A stretch of 53,764 nucleotides of DNA from Pseudomonadota bacterium (GCA_023439305.1 JAEXOO010000019.1:1-53764); one strand, 5' to 3'; positions 24,362 to 33,436 are shown, counted from the first letter of the stretch. Notes: generated by a model from the letters alone, not told the origin. Numbers and translations are program-made.

Positions 24362-24826
24362 CTAGGCCCCCAGTTCCCGCTCAAGGATCTGGGGGCCCGG
24401 CCCTTGTTCGCCCAGAATATCGGCCGGATTGCGCAAGGGGCACTCATCCATGGACAAGCACCCGCATCCTATGCAGCGGGTCAATTCATCGCGCAAGCGC
24501 GTCAAACGCTCGATGCGATCATCCAGGCTGGCCTGCCAGCGCGTGGACATGGTTCGCCATTGCACCGCCGTAGGCTTGCTGCCAGGCGGCAAGCCGTGCA
24601 AGACGGCACGAATCTCCTCCAACGGAATTCCTGTGCGCTGCGCCACTTTGATGATGGCGATATAGCGCAGCACCACTGACTCGAAGCGACGCTGATTGCC
24701 GCCGTTGCGCGTACTGGCGATCAATCCCTTGGACTCGTAGAAATGCACCGTGGACACCGGCACGCCGCTGCGCCGGGCCACTTCCCCCACCGTCAGAGCG
24801 CGACTGAAATCAATTTCTTTGCTCAT
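24362..24826 (-). CDS. soxR: Redox-sensitive regulator SoxR
   Basis: A 154-aa MerR-family activator. The N-terminal winged helix is TVGEVARRSGVPVSTVHFYE, followed by a dimerisation helix. The [2Fe-2S] cluster site is CIGCGCLSMDECPL (four Cys). SoxR responds to redox-cycling compounds and nitrosative stress by distorting promoters with overlong spacers. It is divergent from an RND efflux operon whose promoter holds a SoxR box with a 19-bp spacer, so that operon is its likely target. Its stop lies 8 bp from the betT stop (convergent). Confidence 0.95.
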   Translation of the reverse strand: MSKEIDFSRALTVGEVARRSGVPVSTVHFYESKGLIASTRNGGNQRRFESVVLRYIAIIKVAQRTGIPLEEIRAVLHGLPPGSKPTAVQWRTMSTRWQASLDDRIERLTRLRDELTRCIGCGCLSMDECPLRNPADILGEQGPGPQILERELGA

Positions 24827-24838
24827 GCCTTGCCACCG

Positions 24839-24869
24839 TTGACCTCAACTTAACTTGAGGTTTTATAGT
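24839..24869 (+). promoter_or_regulatory. SoxR-type promoter of the RND efflux operon
   Basis: The -35 TTGACC (24839-24844) and -10 TATAGT (24864-24869) are separated by 19 bp, the overlong spacer typical of MerR-family promoters. The spacer holds the dyad ACCTCAA...TTGAGGT (24842-24861), close to the enterobacterial soxS box CCTCAAGTTAACTTGAGG. Confidence 0.9.
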
Positions 24870-24929
24870 CCGGGAACCTGAAGAAGGCAAGCCATTCCGG
24901 CTGCCGTAGTTGACTGGACAGGAACCCTT

Positions 24930-26003
24930 GTGAACACACGCAATACATGGATAGCCGTGCTGATTCTGGCCGGCGCGCTGGGAGCAGGCTGGGCGCTGAT
25001 TCCTCGCGCTCAGGACACTCAGGCCGGTTCGGCTTACCCGCCCGCCGTCGTAGAACTGGCCGCGGTACAGACAGAGCAGGTCCCACGGCGGCTGCATGCC
25101 ATCGGCGAACTGGAGGCCTGGCGGCAGATACAGCTCAGCGCCGAAACCAGCGGTCGCGTCCGCGCTATACGCTTTGAGTCCGGCCAAAGCGTCAAGGCCG
25201 GACAGATACTGCTGCAACTGAATGACGATCTGGAGCAGGCCGGCCTGCTCCACCGGCAGGCTCAATTGAAGCTAGCCGCCTTGCACTTGGAACGTGTGCG
25301 CAGCCTGAAGGCCCAGCAGGCCGCCACCCAGGAACAACTGGACCAGGCCCGCGCCGATCATGACATGGCCCACGCCCTGGTACAGCAAAATCGGGCCCAG
25401 GCCGCCTTGAAACTGATTACTGCGCCTTTTGCGGGACGCATCGGCATCACGCCGCTGCATCCCGGCCATTATCTGCAGCCCGGTCAGGCCATCGCCAGCC
25501 TGGTGGACGACAGCCGGCTGCGGGTCAACCTGAGCGTGCCCGAACAGGTTCTGCCTGAGCTGACGGTGGGGCAGGCTTTGCAGCTGCAGGTAGACGCCTG
25601 GCCCGATGCAACATTCGAGGCCCGCATCACGGCGATAGATCCCTTGGTCGGCGCTTCGCGCACCGTACGCCTGCAGGCCATTCTGCCCAACCAACAAGGA
25701 GCCTTGCAAGCCGGCATGTATGCGCGGGCCCAGATTACGCGCCCATCGGGCGATCCCGTACTGAGCGTGCCAGAAACGGCCTTGAGCTACACCGCTTATG
25801 GCCAGACGGTATTCGTCGCCGCCCAGAACAAACAAGGGCATTGGCAGGCGCGACGCATCGCCGTACAGACGGGCGAGCGCTGGAATGAGCGTATCGAGAT
25901 CACCCAGGGCCTGAAGGACGGCGACATGGTCGTCAGCACGGGCCAGATCAAGCTTCAAGACGGATCGCTGGTGCAGCCGGCCGCCCAGCAGGAGGCCTCA
26001 TGA
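24930..26003 (+). CDS. RND efflux periplasmic adaptor (membrane fusion protein, MexH-like)
   Basis: A 357-aa adaptor linking an RND pump to an outer-membrane channel. It has an N-terminal membrane anchor (WIAVLILAGALGAGWAL), a barrel-sandwich lipoyl half (GRVRAIRFESGQSVKAGQIL), a short alpha-hairpin (~110-155), the second lipoyl half (ITAPFAGRIGITPLHPGHYL, in part APFAGRIGI) and beta-barrel and membrane-proximal domains. It starts with GTG at 24930 after AGGAA. It is the first gene of a three-gene operon under a SoxR promoter, much like P. aeruginosa mexGHI-opmD. The short hairpin fits a pump of this group. Confidence 0.92.
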   Translation: MNTRNTWIAVLILAGALGAGWALIPRAQDTQAGSAYPPAVVELAAVQTEQVPRRLHAIGELEAWRQIQLSAETSGRVRAIRFESGQSVKAGQILLQLNDDLEQAGLLHRQAQLKLAALHLERVRSLKAQQAATQEQLDQARADHDMAHALVQQNRAQAALKLITAPFAGRIGITPLHPGHYLQPGQAIASLVDDSRLRVNLSVPEQVLPELTVGQALQLQVDAWPDATFEARITAIDPLVGASRTVRLQAILPNQQGALQAGMYARAQITRPSGDPVLSVPETALSYTAYGQTVFVAAQNKQGHWQARRIAVQTGERWNERIEITQGLKDGDMVVSTGQIKLQDGSLVQPAAQQEAS

Positions 26004-29000
26004 GCGCCCCCTCCCGCCCCGGCTTTACCGATCTGTTTGTTCGCCGACCTGTTCTGGCCCTGGTGCTCAGCGCTCTGCTGCTGATGCTGGGTTTGTTCGC
26101 TTTGCAGAACCTGCCCATCCGGCAATATCCGCTGCTGGAAAACTCCACGATTACCATCACCACCGAGTATCCGGGCGCCTCTGCCGAACTGATGCAAGGC
26201 TTTGTGACCCAGCCCATCGCCCAGACGCTGGCCTCGGTGGAAGGTGTCGACTACCTGTCCTCAAGCTCCGTGCAAAGCCGCAGCGTAGTGACCCTGCGCA
26301 TGGAGCTGAACCGCGACTCGACCCAGGCCCTGACCGACGTGATGAGCAAAGTCAGCCAGGTGCGCTACCGGCTGCCGGAAGGCGCCTACGACCCGGTCGT
26401 CGAGCGCTCCTCGGGGGACTCCACGGCCGTAGCCTACGTGGGGTTCTCAAGCGAAGCCCTGTCCATCCCGGAACTGAGCGATTACCTCTCGCGCGTGGTG
26501 GAGCCCATGTTCTCCACCATAGACGGCGTCGCCAAGATCCAGACCTTCGGCGGTCAGAAGCTGGCCATGCGTCTGTGGCTGGACTCGGACCGCATGGCCG
26601 GCTACGGCCTGACCGCAGCCGACATCGCCCAGGCCGTGCGCAGCAACAACTACCAGGCCGCGCCCGGCGTGATCAAGGGACAGCATGTGCTGAGCAATAT
26701 CCGCCTGAACTCGGACCTCACCAGCGTGACGGAATTCCAGGACCTGATCGTGCGCCAGGACGGCACATCGCTGGTGCGGATGCGCGACATCGGACGCGTA
26801 GAGCTGGGCGCAGCCGCCAGCGAAACCAGCGCCCTGATGGACGGCCTGCCCGCCGTGCATCTGGGATTGTTCCCCACCCCGGGAGGCAACCCCTTGCGCA
26901 TCGTGCAAGGTATTCGCGACCGCCTGCCCGACATACAGGCCACCCTGCCGCCAGGCGTCAAGGTCGACCTGGCTTTCGAGACCGCCCGTTTCATCCAGGC
27001 CTCCATCAACGAGGTCATGCGCACCCTGACCGAAGCCATGCTGATCGTGGTGCTCGTCATCTATCTGTGCCTGGGGTCCATGCGCAGCGTGCTCATTCCA
27101 TTGGCCACCATACCGCTGTCCATGCTGGGCGCCGCGGCGCTCATGCTGCTCTTCGGCTTCAGCATCAATTTGCTGACTCTGCTGGCCATGGTGCTGGCGA
27201 TCGGGCTGGTCGTGGACGACGCGATTGTGGTGGTGGAAAACGTGCATCGCCACATTGCCGCAGGACGACCGCCCGTGGTGGCCGCCCTGTTGGGCGCACG
27301 CGAAGTCGCCGGGCCTGTCATTGCCATGACGTTGACCCTGGCGGCCGTCTACGCCCCCATCGGCCTGATGGACGGATTGACTGGCGCCCTGTTCAAGGAA
27401 TTCGCCCTGACACTGGCCGGCGCCGTGCTGGTATCCGGCGTGGTGGCGCTGACGCTATCGCCCGTGATGAGTTCCCTGCTGCTGCCCTCTCATCACGATG
27501 AAGGCCGCATGGCGCGTCTGGCCGGGCAGGTCTTTGGCGCGCTGTCCGAACACTACGGACGCATTCTGGCCGCCTCCTTGCAACGCCGCTGGATCACCGG
27601 GTCGCTGGCCTTGCTGGTCTGCATCAGCTTACCCCTGCTGTATCAGGCCACGCACAGCGAGCTGGCTCCCATCGAGGACCAGGCCAGCGTCCTGACCGCG
27701 GTCAAAGCGCCACAGCATGCCAATCTGGCCTATGCCCAGCGCGATGCCTTGCAACTGGATGCACACTACCGGGCCATCCCCGAAACCGCCAGCACCTGGA
27801 TCATCGTAGGCACCGACGGTCCTGCGGCCAGTTTCGGCGGCATCAATCTGCATGACTGGGGCAGCCGCGAACGCGACGCCAGCGCCATTCAGGGGGAACT
27901 GCAAGGCCGCGCGGCGAGCATTCCCGGTAGCAGCGTCTTCGCATTTCAGCTCGCACCGCTGCCCGGCTCCAGCGGCGGCCTGCCCGTGCAGATGGTGCTG
28001 CGCAGTCCCGGCGATTACCGCGGCCTGTACGACACCTTGGAACGGATCAAGCAACAAGCTCGCGAGAGCGGGCTGTTCGTGGTGGTGGACAGCGACCTGG
28101 ACTACAACAACCCCGTCCTGCGCGTGGACATCGACCGCAGTAAAGCCGCCAGCCTGGGCATCAGCCTGCGCGACATTGCCGATTCACTGGCCGTGCTGGT
28201 GGGCGAAAACTACCTGAACCGCTTCGCACTGGACGGCCGCGCTTACGACGTCATTCCCCAGAGCCTGCCCGAGCTGCGCCTGACGGCCCAGGCCCTGATG
28301 CGCCAGTTCGTGCGCAGCGCCCAGGGCGAGCTGGTGCCGCTGTCGACTGTCGTGCACTTGGGCGAGGACGTAGAGCCCAACAGCCTGCGCCAGTTCAATC
28401 AGCAAAACGCCGCCACGCTGCAGGCCATTCCCGCGCCCGGCGTAACCCTGGGCCAGGCCGTAGCCTATCTGGACGGGCTTGCGCAGGCACTGCCCGCCGA
28501 CTTCACCCATGACTGGCAATCCGAATCGCGCCAATTCATGCAAGAAAGCCAATCGCTGGTCCTGGCCTTCCTGGCGGCACTGGTGGTGATCTACCTGGTG
28601 CTGGCGGCCCAGTACGAAAGCCTGATCGATCCGCTCATCATCCTGGTCACTGTCCCGCTGTCGCTGTGCGGCGCCCTGCTGCCCCTGGCGCTGGGTGTAG
28701 GAACGCTGAATATCTACACCCAGATCGGTCTGCTGACGCTAGTGGGCCTGATCAGCAAGCACGGCATCCTGATGGTGGAGTTCGCCAACGAGCTGCAGGC
28801 CAGCCAGGGGCTGAGCAAGTCTGAAGCCATTTTGCAGGCGGCCCGCATCCGCCTGCGTCCGGTGCTGATGACAACCGCCGCCATGGCCTTCGGCCTGGTA
28901 CCGCTGCTCTTCGCTTCCGGGGCGGGCGCCAGCAGCCGCTTCGGCCTGGGCGTGGTCATCGTGTCCGGCATGCTGATAGGCACACTGTTCACGCTCTTCG

Positions 29001-29116
29001 TGTTGCCCACTCTGTATACCTGGCTCGCCCGCGACCATGCCCACCAGACCGATACACCGCGCGCCCAAGCCCTGGCCCAGGCGCTGCGCACTACAACGGG
29101 AACATCTCACCCATGA
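26000..29116 (+). CDS. RND-family efflux pump inner-membrane transporter (MexI-like)
   Basis: A 1038-aa proton-driven exporter of the HAE1 group. It has the N-terminal helix LVLSALLLMLGLFALQNLPI, the substrate-loop sequence PGASAELMQGFVTQPI, and the proton-relay Asp-Asp pair in AIGLVVDDAIVVVENV. A second repeat begins around LVLAFLAALVVIYLVLAAQY. Length and order of the two transmembrane/porter repeats are normal. It overlaps the adaptor stop by ATGA and the outer-membrane gene by ATGA. With SoxR control it likely expels redox-active or toxic small molecules; substrates are unknown. Confidence 0.95.
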   Translation: MSAPSRPGFTDLFVRRPVLALVLSALLLMLGLFALQNLPIRQYPLLENSTITITTEYPGASAELMQGFVTQPIAQTLASVEGVDYLSSSSVQSRSVVTLRMELNRDSTQALTDVMSKVSQVRYRLPEGAYDPVVERSSGDSTAVAYVGFSSEALSIPELSDYLSRVVEPMFSTIDGVAKIQTFGGQKLAMRLWLDSDRMAGYGLTAADIAQAVRSNNYQAAPGVIKGQHVLSNIRLNSDLTSVTEFQDLIVRQDGTSLVRMRDIGRVELGAAASETSALMDGLPAVHLGLFPTPGGNPLRIVQGIRDRLPDIQATLPPGVKVDLAFETARFIQASINEVMRTLTEAMLIVVLVIYLCLGSMRSVLIPLATIPLSMLGAAALMLLFGFSINLLTLLAMVLAIGLVVDDAIVVVENVHRHIAAGRPPVVAALLGAREVAGPVIAMTLTLAAVYAPIGLMDGLTGALFKEFALTLAGAVLVSGVVALTLSPVMSSLLLPSHHDEGRMARLAGQVFGALSEHYGRILAASLQRRWITGSLALLVCISLPLLYQATHSELAPIEDQASVLTAVKAPQHANLAYAQRDALQLDAHYRAIPETASTWIIVGTDGPAASFGGINLHDWGSRERDASAIQGELQGRAASIPGSSVFAFQLAPLPGSSGGLPVQMVLRSPGDYRGLYDTLERIKQQARESGLFVVVDSDLDYNNPVLRVDIDRSKAASLGISLRDIADSLAVLVGENYLNRFALDGRAYDVIPQSLPELRLTAQALMRQFVRSAQGELVPLSTVVHLGEDVEPNSLRQFNQQNAATLQAIPAPGVTLGQAVAYLDGLAQALPADFTHDWQSESRQFMQESQSLVLAFLAALVVIYLVLAAQYESLIDPLIILVTVPLSLCGALLPLALGVGTLNIYTQIGLLTLVGLISKHGILMVEFANELQASQGLSKSEAILQAARIRLRPVLMTTAAMAFGLVPLLFASGAGASSRFGLGVVIVSGMLIGTLFTLFVLPTLYTWLARDHAHQTDTPRAQALAQALRTTTGTSHP

Positions 29117-30552
29117 CACCCTCAACACCGACCGTGTCAGCAGCCGCCTGGGCGCGCCGGCTGACGATACTGCTGCCCAGCCTCTGGCTGGCCGGCTGCG
29201 CCCTGGGTCTGGATACCACCCTGCCCCGGGCGCCCACACTGATGAGCCCGGACTGGAGCGCACAGTTCGCGTCTAAGCAGCCTATTCGTCCCGACTGGTG
29301 GACGCTGCTACAGGACCCTCAATTGGACGCACTCATCGAACAGGCGCTGAACAACAACCTGGACATCGCCCAGGCACAAGCCCGCTGGCGCGCTTCCCGC
29401 GCCCTGGTGGACGAGCGCCGGCAAGACCAACTCCCCGCAGTCACCGCACAGGCCCGCTACTCACGCAGCGGCGCCCAGCTCACCTCACCCGACGGCACGC
29501 TGGACCATGCCGTCACGCAGGACTGGCGCCTGGGACTGGACGCCACATGGGAAATCGACCTGTTCGGCCGTCTGGATCAATTGGCCCACTCCGCCCAGGC
29601 CCGCAGCCAGGCGGCGCGGAACGAACTGGAGCTGACTCGGCAGGCCATCGCCGCCGACATGGCGCGCCACTATGTCCAGGTCCAGGGTCTGCAACGGCGT
29701 ATGGCGCTGGCGCTGGATGATGCGCGCAGCTGGGAAGATACCTGCCGCCTGCTGCAGGCCGGCGTCAGCCTGGGGCGCGAACTGCCTGAAAATCTGGACA
29801 GCGCGCAAGCCGAGCTCGAGCGCGCCCAGGCCCGCCTTCCCGAACTGCGCAGCGAGCTGGCCCTGGCCAGATTGCGCCTGCAGGTACTGAGCGGCGGACA
29901 GGCGGCGGACGTCGACTCGCCACTGCCCGGCCCGATCGCGCCATTGGCCGCGTCCCTGCCCTTGGGCGATGTCAATGCGATGCTGCTCAACCGCCCCGAC
30001 GTACGCGCCGCTCGGCAGGAAGTGCTGGCGCGCTCGCACGAGGTCGCAGCGGCCACGGCGGAACTGTATCCGCGCGTGGACCTGGCCGGTTTCATCGGCT
30101 TTTTTGCCCTGCGCGGCAGCGACTTGGGCCATGCCGCCCGCGCCTTCGACGTATCCCCTGGCGTGCAGTGGCCGGCGCTGCGCCTTGGGCATGCCCGCGC
30201 CCGCCTGCGCGGAATGGAATCGCTGTCGGACGAGTCGCGGCTACATTACCAACAAGTCGTGCTGCAGGCACAAGAGGAAGCGCAAGGCGCCTTGTACAGG
30301 CTGACACAGCACCAGCAAAGCCTGCTCAGCCTGACGCGCGCCGCCGCTCATGTGCACACGGCCCATAAGCGCGCGCTGGCTCGTTATCGCGCTGGCGCGG
30401 GCCACTACCTGCTCGTGCAGGAAAACCAGCGCAGTCTGAATCAAACCCGCCAGCAACTGGCGCTAGCCGAAACCGGCTCGTATCTGAACGTGATCGCCTT
30501 GTACCAGGCGCTAGGCTGGGGCGTGCCGCCGCAGCAGGAGCCGCCGGCCTGA
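29113..30552 (+). CDS. Outer-membrane efflux lipoprotein (NodT/OprM family)
   Basis: A 479-aa TolC-like outer-membrane channel. It has a lipobox LAGC near residue 37, then two homologous OEP repeats rich in coiled-coil helices (LIEQALNNNLDIAQAQARW, in part NNNLDIAQAQARW; LLNRPDVRAARQEVLARS). It starts within the stop of the RND transporter and completes the tripartite pump. A hairpin without a T-tract follows at 30573-30605. Confidence 0.93.
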   Translation: MTPSTPTVSAAAWARRLTILLPSLWLAGCALGLDTTLPRAPTLMSPDWSAQFASKQPIRPDWWTLLQDPQLDALIEQALNNNLDIAQAQARWRASRALVDERRQDQLPAVTAQARYSRSGAQLTSPDGTLDHAVTQDWRLGLDATWEIDLFGRLDQLAHSAQARSQAARNELELTRQAIAADMARHYVQVQGLQRRMALALDDARSWEDTCRLLQAGVSLGRELPENLDSAQAELERAQARLPELRSELALARLRLQVLSGGQAADVDSPLPGPIAPLAASLPLGDVNAMLLNRPDVRAARQEVLARSHEVAAATAELYPRVDLAGFIGFFALRGSDLGHAARAFDVSPGVQWPALRLGHARARLRGMESLSDESRLHYQQVVLQAQEEAQGALYRLTQHQQSLLSLTRAAAHVHTAHKRALARYRAGAGHYLLVQENQRSLNQTRQQLALAETGSYLNVIALYQALGWGVPPQQEPPA

Positions 30553-30572
30553 AGCCATACAGCCATGGGCCG

Positions 30573-30605
30573 ATCTGCTTATGCGCTTACCCCGCATAAG
30601 CAGAT
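30573..30605 (+). terminator. Hairpin after the efflux operon
   Basis: A perfect 13-bp stem ATCTGCTTATGCG (30573-30585)/CGCATAAGCAGAT (30593-30605) with a 7-nt loop. No T-run follows, so it may stabilise the 3' end or need a helper factor. Confidence 0.5.
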
Positions 30606-30736
30606 GCCTGGCTCGACCATGAGAACATCACTATTTCATTGTTAAAACCCAGGGCGCAGTCTGATTCAATCCATTAGACAGCGCCCGTTTCACAGGGGCT
30701 GACACATCGCCTTTATTTTCGCTACAGAGAACTGCC

Positions 30737-30991
30737 ATGACCCGCTTCCTGCCCCCGCTGTTACTGCTCTGGTCGCTGGGCGTCACGCCCGCGTTCGCCA
30801 ACGAGAAAATCCGCACTGACTCGGTCGCGGAGGTGGCGGCCGACTCGATCGCCGCTCTGGCCCATTCGACGCACCACCAGAAAGTGAGGCGGCTCCAGCA
30901 GAACTCGAACAAGGTGCGCCAGGGGGATGACGACAAATTCAATCTTGACGCCCGGTTGTATATGGTGCCCGGGCAGGAGACCGCCCGATGA
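30737..30991 (+). CDS. Small secreted protein of unknown function
   Basis: An 84-aa protein with a clear signal peptide (FLPPLLLLWSLGVTPAFA, cleavage before NEK), leaving a basic, polar mature part of ~62 residues without cysteine. I do not recognise the family. The ribosome site (AGAGAA) is weak. The downstream metN start overlaps its stop (ATGA at 30988), which supports real translation and coupling. It does not look like MetQ, which is much longer. Confidence 0.55.
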   Translation: MTRFLPPLLLLWSLGVTPAFANEKIRTDSVAEVAADSIAALAHSTHHQKVRRLQQNSNKVRQGDDDKFNLDARLYMVPGQETAR

Positions 30992-32124
30992 GCGCCCCCC
31001 GGACCTCTGCACTTGCCCAGCCGCTCGCCGAGCCAAGCGCCCATGATGTCGCCGTAGCGCACAAATGCGGCGCCGGCAGCGTGTCCTTCGAGCAGATCGA
31101 CAAGACTTATCTGTCACCCAGCGGGCCGGTGCATGCGCTGAAAGACATCAGTCTGGACATTCCGGCTGGCACCATCTACGGCATCATCGGACGCAGCGGC
31201 GCCGGCAAGTCCAGCCTGCTGCGCACCATCAACCGGCTGGAAACACCCACGCGCGGCCGGGTCCGCGTGGATGGCGTGGACATAGGCCGCCTGAACGACA
31301 CTCAGCTGGTAGCCCTGCGTCGGCGCATCGGGATGATCTTCCAGCACTTCAACCTGCTATCGGCCAAGACTGTCTGGGAAAACATCGCCCTGCCGCTGCA
31401 GGTGGCCAAGGTCAGCCGTGCCGATATCGTGGCTCGCGTGGATGAGCTTCTGGGGGTGGTGGGTCTGCAGGACAAGCGCGACAGTTACCCCAGCCGCCTG
31501 TCGGGTGGCCAGAAGCAGCGCGTAGGCATCGCGCGGGCGCTGGTGCATCACCCGGAGATCCTGCTGTGCGACGAAGCGACCTCCGCGCTGGACCCGGAAA
31601 CCACGCACGCTATCCTGCAGTTGCTGCGCGACATCAACCAACGCCTGGGCATCACCATTGTGCTGATTACCCATGAAATGAGTGTCATCCGCGAAATTGC
31701 GGATCAGGTCCTGGTGCTGGAAGGCGGCGAGATCGCCGAGCACGGCAAGGTCTGGAAAATCTTCGGCAACCCGCGCCACCCCGCCACACGAGCGCTGCTG
31801 GCGCCTTTGCAGCACGGCCTGCCGCCCGACTTGCGTCAGGCGCTCAGTCCCCATGCGCCACGCGACGGCGGCGAGCGCCTGCTGCAATTGAACTATAACG
31901 GCCGCGATCACCTGGAGCCCGATCTGCTGGCGCTGGCGCGAGCCCTGCAAGCGCCCTTGCGCCTGATTCACGGCGGCGTGGACCGCATTCAAGGCCATGC
32001 ACACGGCCGCCTGATCGTAGCCGTGCCGGCCTGCGCGGAATTGCCCGCTTTATATACGTTGACCCAGGCCCCGAACGCTCTGGCTCACGGCATCGAGGAA
32101 CTGGGTTATGTCCCTGCCACTTGA
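30988..32124 (+). CDS. metN: Methionine-type ABC transporter ATPase MetN (orphan)
   Basis: A 378-aa ABC ATPase. It has Walker A GRSGAGKSS, Q-loop FQHFNLL, signature LSGGQKQRVGIARAL, Walker B ILLCDEATSALDP and the H-loop LITHEMSV. The C-terminal ~90 residues match the ligand-sensing NIL domain found in MetN. An N-terminal ~35-residue extension precedes the ABC domain. No MetI permease or MetQ receptor gene lies on either side, so the partners must be elsewhere, or the protein serves another permease. A secreted small protein precedes it with an ATGA overlap. Confidence 0.88.
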   Translation: MSAPRTSALAQPLAEPSAHDVAVAHKCGAGSVSFEQIDKTYLSPSGPVHALKDISLDIPAGTIYGIIGRSGAGKSSLLRTINRLETPTRGRVRVDGVDIGRLNDTQLVALRRRIGMIFQHFNLLSAKTVWENIALPLQVAKVSRADIVARVDELLGVVGLQDKRDSYPSRLSGGQKQRVGIARALVHHPEILLCDEATSALDPETTHAILQLLRDINQRLGITIVLITHEMSVIREIADQVLVLEGGEIAEHGKVWKIFGNPRHPATRALLAPLQHGLPPDLRQALSPHAPRDGGERLLQLNYNGRDHLEPDLLALARALQAPLRLIHGGVDRIQGHAHGRLIVAVPACAELPALYTLTQAPNALAHGIEELGYVPAT

Positions 32125-32126
32125 AT

Positions 32127-32201
32127 GTGTGTGCCGCGTCCGGTACGACATTGACGTGCATTTGCACACACTATGACAGCCGCCGAAAGGCATGCTACAG
32201 T
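32127..32201 (+). promoter_or_regulatory. Promoter and inverted repeats before the valine-rich leader
   Basis: Inverted 8-mers GTGTGTGC (32127-32134) and GCACACAC (32164-32171), plus the small palindrome GTGCATTTGCAC (32156-32167), lie just before ATGACA (32173-32178), 17 bp and TACAGT (32196-32201). This reads as a promoter with an upstream operator. The regulator is unknown. Confidence 0.45.
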
Positions 32202-32235
32202 GCTTGAAACTGAAATCTTTCCAGATTCGAATTCC

Positions 32236-32400
32236 ATGAATGCTCCCGCATCCCTCTTGCAGACTACCGACGCCGGCTTCCCGGCAGTGCAAGTGCGGGC
32301 AGCCACCCCCCCTCCCCTCGTTGTCGTCGTCGCAGACGTACGCAGCGGCGTTCATCCGCCACGCGGCGTCGCCGTCGTAGCGGGCGTTGTTCACGCCTAA
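32236..32400 (+). CDS. Valine-rich leader peptide (putative attenuator)
   Basis: A 54-aa open frame with 13 valines, mostly in the second half (PLVVVVADV, GVAVVAGVV). It resembles the E. coli IvbL leader of ilvBN (runs of Val near Pro and Ala). It ends 86 bp before an EamA transporter gene. A short hairpin GGCGT/ACGCC lies in its last codons, and CCTTCG/CGAAGG can pair across the gap. No classical T-tract terminator was seen, so control might be Rho-dependent or translational. The ribosome site is weak. Confidence 0.45.
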   Translation: MNAPASLLQTTDAGFPAVQVRAATPPPLVVVVADVRSGVHPPRGVAVVAGVVHA

Positions 32401-32486
32401 GCCGCATCGCTTTCATTCCTTCGCTACCCAGCCGCACTTTTCTCGCGCGCAAACGAAGGCAATCTGAATCTGACTGACAACAAAAC

Positions 32487-33341
32487 ATGACTACTTTTCT
32501 ATCTCGCGCCCAATGGGGCGCCATGCCGCTGTTCGTGCTGCTGTGGGGCAGCGCAGGCATCTTCACCCGCGTCGGACTGGATCACGGCTCCGTCCTGGCC
32601 ATGCTGATTCTGCGTTTTTCCATCGCCCTGCCCATCGTGCTGTTGCTGGGCTGGAGCCAAGGCGGCTGGCTGCCACCCAAAGGGCTGCGTCGCAGCACCG
32701 CCTTCGGGGGCCTGCTCATGATAGGCCTGTACTCCCTGTGCTACTTTGAGGCGCTGGGCAATGGCATCACCCCCGGTCTGTTGGCCACCATCCTGGGCGT
32801 GCAGCCCATCCTGACTCTGGCGCTGACCGAGCGGCGTTTTTCCGCCACCCGCCTGGCCGGACTATGCCTGTCATTGGCCGGCCTGGTGCTGGTGGTCTAC
32901 CAAAGCCTGATCCTGACCCGCCTGTCCCTGCCCGGCCTGCTGTTTTCACTGGGCGCTCTGGTGTGCATGACGCTGGGCGCCATCCTGCAAAAACGCAGCC
33001 CTCAACCTCCATTGCAAGCCATGCCCTTGCAATATGCATTGTCGCTGCTGTTGTTCCTGTTGCTGGGCACGTTTCAAGACGTGCATTGGGATAACACGGC
33101 CGGCTTCTGGGGACCGGTGCTGTGGCTGAGTCTGGTCATCTCCGTGCTGGCGCAATTGCTGCTGTATCGCATGATACGCAGCGGCAATCTGGTCAACGTG
33201 ACCAGCCTGTTCTATCTGGTCCCCGTGGTGACCGCCGGCCTGGACTACCTGATACTGGGCAACGCCCTGCCCCTGACGGCAGGCCTGGGGCTGATGGCCA
33301 TTCTGGCGGGGCTTTCCCTGTCGTTCCGCAAGCGCGCATGA
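32487..33341 (+). CDS. EamA/DMT-superfamily transporter
   Basis: A 284-aa inner-membrane protein with ten predicted helices in two EamA repeats (each ~140 aa). The first begins MPLFVLLWGSAGIFTRVGLD; the second begins near LLFSLGALVCMTLGAILQKR (GALVCMTLGAILQK). The family mostly exports metabolites or amino acids, and the substrate here is unknown. The valine-rich leader peptide upstream suggests it may answer to branched-chain amino-acid supply. A terminator lies beyond its stop but is oriented for the opposing operon. Confidence 0.87.
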   Translation: MTTFLSRAQWGAMPLFVLLWGSAGIFTRVGLDHGSVLAMLILRFSIALPIVLLLGWSQGGWLPPKGLRRSTAFGGLLMIGLYSLCYFEALGNGITPGLLATILGVQPILTLALTERRFSATRLAGLCLSLAGLVLVVYQSLILTRLSLPGLLFSLGALVCMTLGAILQKRSPQPPLQAMPLQYALSLLLFLLLGTFQDVHWDNTAGFWGPVLWLSLVISVLAQLLLYRMIRSGNLVNVTSLFYLVPVVTAGLDYLILGNALPLTAGLGLMAILAGLSLSFRKRA

Positions 33342-33351
33342 CACCGCTCTG

Positions 33352-33396
33352 AAAAAAAGACCGGAAACCCGCCCTGGGGTCGGGCGGATTTCCGGT
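33352..33396 (-). terminator. Intrinsic terminator of the cbb3-like operon
   Basis: Sixteen-base arms at 33359-33374 and 33381-33396 (GACCGGAAA.../...TTTCCGGTC, one mismatch). On the minus strand they are followed by seven T (complement of the A-run 33352-33358). It lies 41 bp beyond the last cytochrome gene. Confidence 0.9.
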
Positions 33397-33436
33397 CAAA
33401 AAGCCAGGGGCCTGTTCCCGGCATACCGGTTCAAAC

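Noticed and set aside
30573..30605. Strong rho-independent terminator after the efflux operon
   Set aside because: The stem is perfect but no T-run follows in either useful direction, so it is listed only as a hairpin with moderate confidence.
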